Positions 19,225-27,875 of a stretch of DNA of 64,000 nt are shown piece by piece; the first letter of the stretch is position 1; every line of letters begins with the position of its first letter. Source of the stretch: Diplonema papillatum. Taxonomy: Eukaryota; Euglenozoa; Diplonemea; Diplonemida; Diplonemidae. The notes under the pieces were generated by a model. The model was not told where the DNA came from and searched no databases. It saw only the letters and a program-made list of their open reading frames with translations. A program made the translations under genes and the position numbers. Location: assembly GCA_030068145.1 (NCBI GenBank), contig JAPJBO010000177.1, positions 243,399 through 307,398 of the forward strand, written 5' to 3'.

Positions 19225-19561
19225 CGCCACAAAACGAGCCAAGGTTTGTGGCTACTTTGTGGTTAGATGGCCCAAAATGCGGCTGACAGCTATGCCCAGT
19301 GACAGCCCATTGTCCGTCGTCCAAAATGTGGGTGTCACAGCCACAATGCAGCGGAAGGTCTGAAGGTCGTGAGTTCGAGTCCTGCATGCGGCACTTTTTC
19401 GGGGACGAACCCTGCAAGTGACACTTTTTGAGGCACCGAATGGGCAAATCTAAGAAAACCGTGCTGTAATGGGCACTCGAAAACACCGAATGGGCAAATC
19501 TAAGAAAACCGTGCTGTAATGGGCAAATCTAACAAAACCGTGCTGTAATGGGCACCAGCCC
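19225..19561 (-). repeat. right inverted repeat of element B with tRNA-like segment
   Basis: Reverse-complement partner of 17509-17850. The plus strand carries the tRNA-like GGTCGTGAGTTCGAGTCCTG at about 19364-19383. Confidence 0.85.
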
Positions 19562-19571
19562 AGCCCAAGGG

Positions 19572-19688
19572 GTGGCAAGAATAGTCATTGCATCTGGTGG
19601 GGCGCGACCGGACGAAGCGGTCCACCCTGTTGCAGGGGGTAGTGTCACTGCATCGCGGGTTTTTTTACCTGGTCGGACCTGCTCGCTA
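19572..19688 (+). pseudogene. RLE fragment, continuation after element B
   Basis: Continues the frame of 17133-17508 (VARIVIASGG, compare VARIALVNAD in the full element) and ends at a stop in the repeat region near 19688. Confidence 0.65.
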
Positions 19689-19816
19689 GCAGGCCAGCCC
19701 AGGTCGCAGTGAGACTGGCGTTCACTGTGTGCTGAAGAAGCATTTTTTGGGGCTCCCGCTCCGGAAGCAACCGGATACCGGTAGCCCCGCTGTACCAACA
19801 TGGCTTGTACAGTGTC

Positions 19817-19867
19817 CCGCGCTCCAAAAAAAAAAAAAAAAAAAAAAAAACGTTTTTTTTTTTTTTT
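19817..19867. repeat. A-run joined to T-run
   Basis: About 25 A, then CG, then about 15 T, then GGG. This near-palindrome looks like two poly(A) tails meeting head to head. Homopolymer lengths may be imprecise. Confidence 0.8.
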
Positions 19868-20028
19868 GGGTAAACGTCTCAGGGTACCCCATTTTCTATG
19901 GTAGTCGCCTCTCCCTGGATCGTATTTGGGCCACTTTGGCACCCACACGGTCAACCTGTGCAGCCGTTTTTTACAGAGACTGGGCTAGGAGTTGCATTCA
20001 GGAGCCAATCCCTGAACACCTGAAATAG

Positions 20029-20107
20029 TGGCTGAGGAGGAATCGAACCGCGGTCGAATGGGATAAATGGGATAATAGTCCGACGTCCTAACCACTAGAC
20101 CAGGAGC
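20029..20107 (-). pseudogene. tRNA-like sequence with long anticodon loop
   Basis: The minus strand has a textbook A-box (TGGTCTAGTGGTTAGGACGT) and B-box (GGTTCGATTCC). GTCGGA pairs with TTCGAC around a 20-nt loop, which could be a 7-nt loop plus a 13-nt intron. The acceptor stem does not pair well, so it is probably a tRNA-derived repeat rather than a working tRNA. Confidence 0.5.
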
Positions 20108-20111
20108 CCCC

Positions 20112-20186
20112 CGGGCACACCTGGTACAGCGGTCAGGGCGCCAGATTGTTAACCTGAGGGTCGCTGGTTCGATTCCCTGACTGGCC
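20112..20186 (+). pseudogene. tRNA-Asn(GUU)-like sequence
   Basis: Reads CTGGTACAGCGGTCAGG (A-box-like), then CCAGATTGTTAACCTGAGG (anticodon loop TTGTTAA, anticodon GTT), then GGTTCGATTCC (B-box). Stems are incomplete. The 126-bp direct duplication flanking element E starts in its anticodon arm at 20153. Confidence 0.55.
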
Positions 20187-20278
20187 AACTTCTCCAGGCG
20201 TTTGGGGATGAACTCCCAGATGCAAGCCCTAGTTCAATAGCCGAGCGGAAACTGGTCCGCGAAAGGATGGCTTCCATA
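20153..20278 (+). repeat. left 126-bp direct duplication flanking element E
   Basis: From CCTGAGGGTCGCTGG to GGATGGCTTCCATA. It is identical base for base to 23027-23152. It ends exactly where the left inverted repeat of element E begins. Confidence 0.95.
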
Positions 20279-20599
20279 CAGTGTGAGACTTAGCTAGCTA
20301 TTTGGCCAGCTAGCTATTTTAGCTATTTATAGCTAAAAAATAGCTAAAATAGCTGCCCAGACGACTGAAAATATGTTCACGTCTTTTTCGTCAGAAAACC
20401 TCAGGTAGGTGCCCAAAAATGCAAAAAAATTGCGACGAAACCAGATTTTCTGCCTCGTTCTCGTTTTCAGAGTCGCCCAACCCCCCCCTGGTACCCCCCC
20501 CCGCCCTCTCCGGGCCGTGTCACGGCGTGTGCAGGGTATCGATTTCCTGGCTGGTGACATTTTCCCGCTGGTCCATGTAGCAAACCTTTTTCGACGAGT

Positions 20600-22270
20600 T
20601 TTTGCTCGTTTTCAGCTCCGATGAAGAGATCCGTGAAAAATAGACCCGGAGACGAAAAACTATGTGCGTGGTTCGGGGCCCTTTACAAGTTGCAGGGCGC
20701 CGGGCGTGGAAGCCGCCACGTGTGGATTGAGAAGGACGGGAATCGATCCCCTGGGTGGTGGCATTTTCCCGCCGGACCACGCGGCAGGCCTTTTTCGACG
20801 AATTTTAGCTCGCGATCAGCTGCAATGAAGAGATCCGTGAAAAATAGACCCGAAAACGAAAAAGTATGCGCGTGGTTCGTGGGTCCGTGCATGATGCAGG
20901 GCACCGGGTGTGGAAACCACCAGGTGGGCATCGAGCAAGACGGGTATCGACCCCCTGGTTGGTAACTTTTTCCCGCTGGTCCATGTAGCTGACCTTTTTC
21001 GACGAATTTTTGCTCGCAATCAGCTCCGATGAAAAGAACTGTGAAAAATAGACCCGGAAACGAAAAAGTATGTGCATTGTTCGTGGGTCCGTGCAAGATG
21101 CAGGGCACCGGGCGTGGAAACCACCGGTGTGCACTGGGAAGAACGGGTTTCGATCCCCTGGTTGGCGACATTTTCCCGCTGGTCCACATAGCAGACCTTT
21201 TCCGACGAATTTTTGCTTGCGAACAGCTCCGATGAAGAGATCCGTGAAAAATAGACCCGGAGACAGAAAACTATGTGCGTGGTCAGTAGTTTTTACAATT
21301 TGCAGGGCACCGGGCGTAGAAACCACCAGCCTGATCAGGTGTGCATTGAACACGGACGGTATCGATCCCCTGGCTGGTGGCATTCTGTTGCTGGTCCGCG
21401 TAGCAGACCTTTGTCGACAAAGTTTTGCTCGCGATCAGCTTCGATGAAGAGATCCGTGAAAAATAGACCCGGGAATCAAACACTACGTGCGTGGTCCGTG
21501 GGTTCTTACAGGATGCAGAGCACCGGGCTTGGAGACCACCCGGTGTGCATTGAGCAGGACGGGTATCGATCCCCTGGTGGTGGCATTATGTTGCTGGTTC
21601 ACGCAGCAGACCTTTTTCGACGACTTTTTGCTCGCGATCAGCTTCGATGAAGAGATCCGTGAAAAATAGACCCGGGAATCAAACACTACGTGCGTGGTCC
21701 GTGGGTTCTTATAGGATGCAGAGCACCGGGCGTAGAAACCACCCGGTGTGCATTGAGCAGGACGGGTATCGATCCCCTGGTGGTGGCATTATGTTGCTGG
21801 TTCACGCAGCAGACCTTTTTCGACGACTTTTTGCTCGCGATCAGCTTCGATGAAGAGATCCGTGAAAAATAGACCAGGGACCATCCAGTATGTGCGTGGT
21901 CCGTGGGTTCTTACAAGATGCAGAGCACCGGGCTTGGAAACCACCCGGTGTGCATTGAGCAGGACGGGTATCGATCCCCTGGTGGTGGCATTATGTTACT
22001 GGTTCACGCAGCAGACCTTTTTCGACGACTTTTTGCTCGCGATGAGCTCTGATGAAGAGATCCGTGAAAAAGAGACCAGGGACCATCCAGTATGTGCGTG
22101 GTTCGGGGGTCCTTACAAGATGCAGGCACCGGGCTTGGAAACCACAGGTTTGCAGTGGGAAGGACAGGAATCGATCCCTGGCTGGTGACATTTCTTGGCT
22201 GGTCCACCGTGACTCCACGTGGCAGACGTTTTTCGAATTCCTGCTCGCGATCAGCTCCGATGCGAGAAAT
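20600..22270 (-). repeat. 204-bp satellite of tRNA-like SINE units
   Basis: Nine monomers; GATGAAGAGATCCGTG-type anchors lie at about 20621, 20825, 21029, 21232, 21443, 21647, 21850, 22052 and 22259. On the minus strand each has an A-box-like TGGACCAGCGG and a B-box-like GGATCGATACC about 30 nt apart. Single dispersed copies occur at 40015-40200 (same orientation) and 44085-44290 (opposite). The tandem array therefore probably grew from an inserted SINE. Confidence 0.85.
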
Positions 22271-22429
22271 GGACCCGGAAATGAAAAGGATTGTTTGTGG
22301 TGCGTCGGGTTTCCCCCCAGGCACTACGATACAAGTCTACCAGCATTGTTAGCAGAGACTGCCAGAGTGCAGCAAGCCAGACCCAGGTCCAGTCCTACTG
22401 TGCAGTAGTCTACAGGGGGGAAGCCCGAT

Positions 22430-22788
22430 GAAGGGGGGGGGGGCAGCGCTCTTGTTAAGGATCAGCCACTTTGGCCGGATGGCCGGATAAACCAGACCCC
22501 CCCCCCCCCCCCCCCTCTACAGTGCAGTTGCCTTGGAGGCTGGGTGGTCAAATTCTCTAAGGTGAAATGGTCAAAATTCCCTGCCAAAAGTGGGCCCACA
22601 AAAATTTTCCAAAGTGTGGTATTTGGGGTATTTGGGGCAAAAAAAAATTTTTTTTTTCTGACCGCCCACCGTGGTGACCACCTTAGAGTGTGACAGGTAG
22701 CGTCTCCCCCCTCCACAGTGAAAATAGCCTGAGGGGGGGGGGGGTCAGCCGGCTGATGGATGGATGGATGGTTCTTAACAAGATGCCT

Positions 22789-22821
<33 letters not shown>

Positions 22822-22825
22822 AGCA
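22430..22825. repeat. G/C homopolymer-rich segment of element E
   Basis: Runs of G at 22433-22442, C at about 22497-22515, and G at about 22734-22743 and 22790-22820, plus a short GATG repeat at 22753-22770. No gene is seen. Run lengths are prone to sequencing error. Confidence 0.8.
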
Positions 22826-23026
22826 CGGTGTGAACCTCATGCTGATCATCTGCCTGAAAAATCCCGGTAAACTGTGGAAAACGGCACAAAATCCGAGAAA
22901 ACAGTCGGAATAGTGACATTTCCATTGAAAATGCTCAGTCAGCTATTTTAGCTATTTTAGCTATTTTCAGCTATAGCTAGCTAGCTATAGCTAGCTATCA
23001 GCTAGTTATAGCTAAGTCTCACACTG

Positions 23027-23152
23027 CCTGAGGGTCGCTGGTTCGATTCCCTGACTGGCCAACTTCTCCAGGCGTTTGGGGATGAACTCCCAGATGCAAG
23101 CCCTAGTTCAATAGCCGAGCGGAAACTGGTCCGCGAAAGGATGGCTTCCATA
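23027..23152 (+). repeat. right 126-bp direct duplication flanking element E
   Basis: Perfect copy of 20153-20278, beginning immediately after the right inverted repeat of element E. It holds the 3' half of the tRNA-Asn-like sequence (GGTTCGATTCC) and its downstream region. Confidence 0.95.
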
Positions 23153-23154
23153 CC

Positions 23155-24060
23155 TAGTATGGTTTCCCAACCATCCCCATCAAGGGGACCTCAAAGGAGT
23201 GGAGCAAGGTGCCCTGGTGGCCTGAAAAAAAAAAAAAAAAACGTCTGTTCTGTTCTGTTCTGTAGGGCGGAACGAAGCCCGGGCAAGACGAGGCAAGACG
23301 GTCTCTAACGGGCAAGCGTACAGTGGTTCTTTGTGCCACCATTTACTCCGTTGTGTTGTTTGTGATGGAGTGATGACTACTACTTGTTCGTTTATCGGTT
23401 TTTTGTTTCACGTTAATTGTTTTTCCTTCTGGCTTCGGTTCTTGGTTCTCGTTATTGGGTTCGCTTTCTGGTAATGGTTTTCGATTTACGTAAATTGGTT
23501 CTCTTTCTGTTAACGGTTTTCGGTTCACGTAAAAGTTTGAGGTCCTACTCCAAGTCCGAGGGCGTGGTCAGGGCGCGCAGCTTTTCATGTTTCAATGCTG
23601 TCTCCTCCGAGCCGTACCTTCTCGGGTGAGCATCGGACCTCAGTTTTGCTTGCGATGCTTGAGGCACCTATACGTACTGGGCAAATCAATTCGCTTTTCG
23701 CTAGTAATGCCTCTGCTCCTCTTTCTACTTTCTTGGTTCAAAGTGTCAAGTGCAAGGTGCCGGAGTAGAATTCTCTAGCTTCCTACTCTCGTTCTCCATT
23801 TGTACTTCGCTTCGCTTTGCCTTCGTTTCGTCGCTCTTCGAGGTTGCTTCGACGTCGGGGGTCGGCCGTCTCGCGGTCACGGTCGTGACTGTTCCTCGGA
23901 CGCGCTCTCGTGGGCCGGGGGGGTTGTCCCTCCGACGGACGAGGCGGGGCCCGGTATGCGGTGGTTGAGTCGGGGCCGAGTCCGATTACGGGCGTGCAAA
24001 CCGCTGGCCTCGAGTTCGCGTGTTTGTGTCGCGGTTCTCGTGGCGGGCGGGCGGGATTCG
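23155..24060. other. unassigned region
   Basis: No gene is recognised. It holds an A-run at 23224-23240, a (CTGTT)n stretch at 23245-23264, and AT-rich imperfect repeats with TTACGTGAA-like phrases at 23405-23535. Confidence 0.5.
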
Positions 24061-24065
24061 GTGGG

Positions 24066-24840
24066 CTACTCGTCGGGTGTGGTCGGCACGAGTATCCGGT
24101 ACTCCTCCAGCAGTCCGGTCCCTTGCAGGTACTCGAGTGCCGTCTCCGGGTGTTCGAACAGCAATCTCCACAGCTGTTCGTGTCTCGGTATCCACACCGG
24201 TTGGCCACCCTCCCGCCGTAACGGGGAGGCCACTTCCCACATCAGGTCACGCTTCCCTTGCGTCCCCTCATGGCCGCAGTCCAAGAAAAGGTGCGAGACC
24301 GGGCACTCGGCTACCTCTCCGCAATGCGGGCAGGGACGATTCGAGCTCCGTTCGGACTTCGCTAACGCGTCGTAGTCCTCCCGGCACCAATTGCGAAGGA
24401 GGCGGTGCTGGCCCGTGCGGATCTGCCTGATCTCACGCTCGGCCCGTCGCGTGAGGTGATCAATTTTCGGGAGTTTCCTCCCGTTGACGATCTGCGCGTG
24501 TGCGAGTTTCCCGTCGTAGTGGGAGCCCAACTCCGGGTGGGCCTTCAGCACGCCTGCCGACCACCTCTTCTGCACATAGCTCTTGTGCCTGGCCGCCGCC
24601 GTCGATCGCGTGAGCGGGGGACGGGGTCCCCTTTCTCCTGGCGAGCTGGCGCCGGTCTTCGCCCGGGTATCCGCTTCGTCGTTCCCGGCCAGTCCACAGT
24701 GGCTGTAGACGAAATGGAGGTGGATGGTGTACCCACGATCGGCGAGCTTGCCCAGCAGCTGCCAGATCTCGATGTTGGCTGGGTCGACTTGGCGATGTGG
24801 TCCATGGTCGAGGTCCTGGAGGAGCGAGCTCGAGAATCGT
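24066..24840 (-). pseudogene. 5'-truncated non-LTR retrotransposon, RNase H and C-terminal region
   Basis: About 255 sensible residues. The RNase H C-terminal motif FVYSHCGLAGNDEADTRAK lies near residues 110-128, followed by a region like those after RNase H in jockey-type elements. That region has RTGQHRLLRNW and a Cys/His cluster CPHCGEV...CPVSHLFLDC. The RT and the first RNase H motifs are missing. The 5' junction is at a GTTTT microsatellite (24842-24864), so translation upstream is meaningless. This is a dead copy of a family not otherwise in the window. Confidence 0.75.
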
Positions 24841-24865
24841 CGTTTTGTTTTGTTTTGTTTTGTTA

Positions 24866-25539
24866 CGGCGGTAAAAATCTGCACAAACGGCTGCAACACC
24901 ACATGGAGTCGTGGGCGGGCGCTGGCCGCCGCGACCGCGAACACTACTCCCGTCTTCCTCGCCTTGTTTCTCACTGCCAGCTATCCTCTGAGCTTGTTTT
25001 CTCTGAATACTGTTTTCCCCCTTGTTTTGCACCACCCGCATCGATCCTTCAGCCCCCTTGCGCGGCGCCAACAACACAACACAACCCGGCCCGCCCCACG
25101 CGGTGCGGCCCCTGTTCCACAGACCTGTGTGTCTCCGCCCGACGGTGACTGAGCTGCGATCCTTCCACACAAGCCCCGAATCCGAATCCGAAGCCACATT
25201 CCCCACCCCAAGCACCGTGCGTGCAGGCTCTGTTGTGGCTCCTCCTTGGCGGTTGGTGCCTGTCTTGCCTCTTCAGCTGGACGCGTTGCCAATTCGCAGT
25301 GTCATACAGCACGAACGAACCAACATCCACAAGCACCCCAACACTCTCGATTCCCTCTCGTGCGAACAACAAGCCCATCAGCGACCCGCATAACCGAGTG
25401 TGTTTTGCTTCGCCCGGGGGGGGGGCGGGGGTCGGCGGGACTCAGAGGCGGCCAACGGCATTCCGTCGTCGCTGTACATGCTCATTCCAATCCAGGCTTC
25501 TTTCGGGCGAGCGTGGTTTGGGGTTTCAACAAATCGACA
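24866..25539. other. upstream region of the SPRY-like/kinase locus
   Basis: GC-rich mixed sequence with no recognised domain. CCGAATCCGAATCCGAA is a short repeat at 25177-25193. It presumably includes the promoter and 5' UTR of the gene starting at 25540; no defined motif was identified. Confidence 0.4.
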
Positions 25540-27873
25540 ATGGGCTGTTCTCAATCCAGCAGCGTACCGAGCAAGGCAACTCAGCCGCCACCGTCGGCTC
25601 CACCGTCGGCTCCGCCAAACACGCCCTTCGACGGCTCCGTGCTAACGCTGCGTGACAACTACTGGTCCACCGACGTCAGCAACGGTGGCAAAACGGTCAC
25701 GTGCGTTCGTTCAACGAAGTCGTGCAACTACTCCAAGCAGGTGTTCGGCCCGGACGAGAGCGTCTTCGTCACTGTCCGGGTCTGGAAGCTGATGGGCGAG
25801 CTCTTGAGCATTGGACTCGTGCCGCACGACCAGCTCTCGCGCGCCCTCGACTTCACCGTCGGTGAGAAGGAGATCCCCGGATCCATTGGATGCGGCATCA
25901 AGGACGGCAATGTGACTTTGTTGATGGCCGACGACGATCCTTTCTTCATCGGCAGCTGCGACACCTCTGATCCGACCGACATCCACATGCATTTCCATGA
26001 CCGGCGCGTCGAGTTCAGAATTGGCAACGGGCAGTTTAACTCGGTAGAGCTGAAAGGAAAGCGGTTCAACTCGAAAGGAAAGCGGTTCAACTCACGCTAC
26101 CGCCTGGGGGTGTCGGTCATTAGTGAAGGCCAGGTGGCGGAGATCACCTTCGTTGGGCGCCAGCCGCCGCCGTCGGCTCCGCCCAACACGCCCTTCGACG
26201 GCTCCGTGCTAACGCTGCATGACAACTACCGCTCCACCGACGTCAGCAACGGTGGCAAAACGGTCACGTGCGTTCGTTCAACGAAGTCGTGCAACTACTC
26301 CAAGCAGGTGTTCGGCCCGGACGAGAGCGTCTTCGTCACTGTCCGGGTCTGGAAGCTGATGGGCGAGCTCTTGAGCATTGGACTCGTGCCGCACGACCAG
26401 CTCTCGCGCGCCCTCGACTTCACCGTCGGTGAGAAGGAGATCCCCGGATCCATTGGATGCGGCATCAAGGACGGCAATGTGACTTTGTTGATGGCCGACG
26501 ACGATCCTTTCTTCATCGGCAGCTGCGACACCTCTGATCCGACCGACATCCACATGCATTTCCATGACCGGCGCGTCGAGTTCAGAATTGGCAACGGGCA
26601 GTTTAACTCGGTAGAGCTGAAAGGAAAGCGGTTCAACTCGAAAGGAAAGCGGTTCAACTCACGCTACCGCCTGGGGGTGTCGGTCATTAGTGAAGGCCAG
26701 GTGGCGGAGATCACCTTCGTTGGGCGCCAGCCGCCGCCGTCGGCTCCGCCCAACACGCCCTTCGACGGCTCCGTGCTAACGCTGCATGACAACTACCGCT
26801 CCACCGACGTCAGCAACGGTGGCAAAACGGTCACGTGCGTTCGTTCAACGAAGTCGTGCAACTACTCCAAGCAGGTGTTCGGCCCGGACGAGAGCGTCTT
26901 CGTCACTGTCCGGGTCTGGAAGCTGATGGGCGAGCTCTTGAGCATTGGACTCGTGCCGCACGACCAGCTCTCGCGCGCCCTCGACTTCACCGTCGGTGAG
27001 AAGGAGATCCCCGGATCCATTGGATGCGGCATCAAGGACGGCAATGTGACTTTGTTGATGGCCGACGACGATCCTTTCTTCATCGGCAGCTGCGACACCT
27101 CTGATCCGACCGACATCCACATGCATTTCCATGACCGGCGCGTCGAGTTCAGAATTGGCAACGGGCAGTTTAACTCGGTAGAGCTGAAAGGAAAGCGGTT
27201 CAACTCGAAAGGAAAGCGGTTCAACTCACGCTACCGCCTGGGGGTGTCGGTCATTAGTGAAGGCCAGGTGGCGGAGATCACCTTCGTTGGGCGCCAGCCG
27301 CCGCCGTCGGCTCCGCCCAACACGCCCTTCGACGGCTCCGTGCTAACGCTGCATGACAACTACCGCTCCACCGACGTCAGCAACGGTGGCAAAACGGTCA
27401 CGTGCGTTCGTTCAACGAAGTCGTGCAACTACTCCAAGCAGGTGTTCGGCCCGGACGAGAGCGTCTTCGTCACTGTCCGGGTCTGGAAGCTGATGGGCGA
27501 GCTCTTGAGCATTGGACTCGTGCCGCACGACCAGCTCTCGCGCGCCCTCGACTTCACCGTCGGTGAGAAGGAGATCCCCGGATCCATTGGATGCGGCATC
27601 AAGGACGGCAATGTGACTTTGTTGATGGCCGACGACGATCCTTTCTTCATCGGCAGCTGCGACACCTCTGATCCGACCGACATCCACATGCATTTCCATG
27701 ACCGGCGCGTCGAGTTCAGAATTGGCAACGGGCAGCTTAACTCGGTAGAGCTGAAAGGAAAGCGGTTCAACTCGAAAGGAAAGCGGTTCAACTCACGCTA
27801 CCGCCTGGGGGTGTCGGTCATTAGTGAAGGCCAGGTGGCGGAGATCACCTTCGTTGGGCGCCAGCCGCCATGA
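25540..27873 (+). CDS. N-terminal SPRY-like repeat protein with MGC lipid anchor
   Basis: The start chosen is ATG 25540 because it gives MGCSQSSS, a good myristoylation/palmitoylation signal (Gly2, Cys3, Ser6), although the frame is open further upstream. Four domains of 189 residues follow, nearly identical to each other, with linkers PPPSAPPNTP. Each begins FDGSVLTL(R/H)DNY and contains KTVTCVRSTKSCNYSKQ, LLSIGLVPHDQLSRA, GSIGCGIKDG, FHDRRVEFRIGNG and YRLGVSV. The beta-rich pattern with IGxGI and a late NG resembles SPRY/B30.2 domains, but this is a weak call. The frame stops at TGA 27871-27873, where a 50-bp deletion joins two repeats. The likely site is the inner face of the plasma membrane. 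Confidence 0.7.
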   Translation: MGCSQSSSVPSKATQPPPSAPPSAPPNTPFDGSVLTLRDNYWSTDVSNGGKTVTCVRSTKSCNYSKQVFGPDESVFVTVRVWKLMGELLSIGLVPHDQLSRALDFTVGEKEIPGSIGCGIKDGNVTLLMADDDPFFIGSCDTSDPTDIHMHFHDRRVEFRIGNGQFNSVELKGKRFNSKGKRFNSRYRLGVSVISEGQVAEITFVGRQPPPSAPPNTPFDGSVLTLHDNYRSTDVSNGGKTVTCVRSTKSCNYSKQVFGPDESVFVTVRVWKLMGELLSIGLVPHDQLSRALDFTVGEKEIPGSIGCGIKDGNVTLLMADDDPFFIGSCDTSDPTDIHMHFHDRRVEFRIGNGQFNSVELKGKRFNSKGKRFNSRYRLGVSVISEGQVAEITFVGRQPPPSAPPNTPFDGSVLTLHDNYRSTDVSNGGKTVTCVRSTKSCNYSKQVFGPDESVFVTVRVWKLMGELLSIGLVPHDQLSRALDFTVGEKEIPGSIGCGIKDGNVTLLMADDDPFFIGSCDTSDPTDIHMHFHDRRVEFRIGNGQFNSVELKGKRFNSKGKRFNSRYRLGVSVISEGQVAEITFVGRQPPPSAPPNTPFDGSVLTLHDNYRSTDVSNGGKTVTCVRSTKSCNYSKQVFGPDESVFVTVRVWKLMGELLSIGLVPHDQLSRALDFTVGEKEIPGSIGCGIKDGNVTLLMADDDPFFIGSCDTSDPTDIHMHFHDRRVEFRIGNGQLNSVELKGKRFNSKGKRFNSRYRLGVSVISEGQVAEITFVGRQPP
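25617..27870 (+). repeat. 567-bp tandem coding repeat, four near-identical copies
   Basis: Copies are offset by exactly 567 bp (for example 25711, 26278, 26845 and 27412 are equivalent). The few visible differences are R/H-DNY(W/R)S in the first copy and GQL for GQF in the fourth. Each copy has an internal 18-bp duplication encoding KGKRFNS twice. This degree of identity implies very recent amplification or gene conversion. Confidence 0.95.
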
Positions 27874-27875
27874 CA

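Larger units (their letters stand above)
17509..19561. mobile_element. foldback-like element B, 10-bp target duplication
   Basis: A 2,053-bp insertion with inverted repeats of about 330 bp, both ends starting GGGCTGGTGCCCATTACAGC. It is flanked by AGCCCAAGGG at 17499-17508 and 19562-19571. Removing it restores the interrupted RLE reading frame (FQVAQG-VARIV). The arms hold about three tandem copies of a ~30-bp unit with ATTACAGCACGGTTTTCTTA. A duplication of 9-11 bp with long inverted repeats is typical of Mutator-like elements. No transposase is present, so it is probably non-autonomous. Confidence 0.85.
20279..23026. mobile_element. foldback-like element E with 126-bp target duplication
   Basis: A 2,748-bp segment with 18-bp perfect terminal inverted repeats (CAGTGTGAGACTTAGCTA at the left and its complement at 23009-23026). 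Inside these are about 60-80 bp of TAGCTATTT-type tandem palindromes on both sides. It contains a nine-copy 204-bp satellite with tRNA-like boxes, and G/C homopolymers. No protein-coding gene is recognised. It is bracketed by a perfect 126-bp direct repeat (one base of ambiguity allows 127), where known DNA transposons give 2-11 bp. Confidence 0.85.

Noticed and set aside
20112-20186. Functional tRNA-Asn gene
   Set aside because: The A-box, anticodon loop and B-box are visible, but acceptor, anticodon and T stems do not pair properly.
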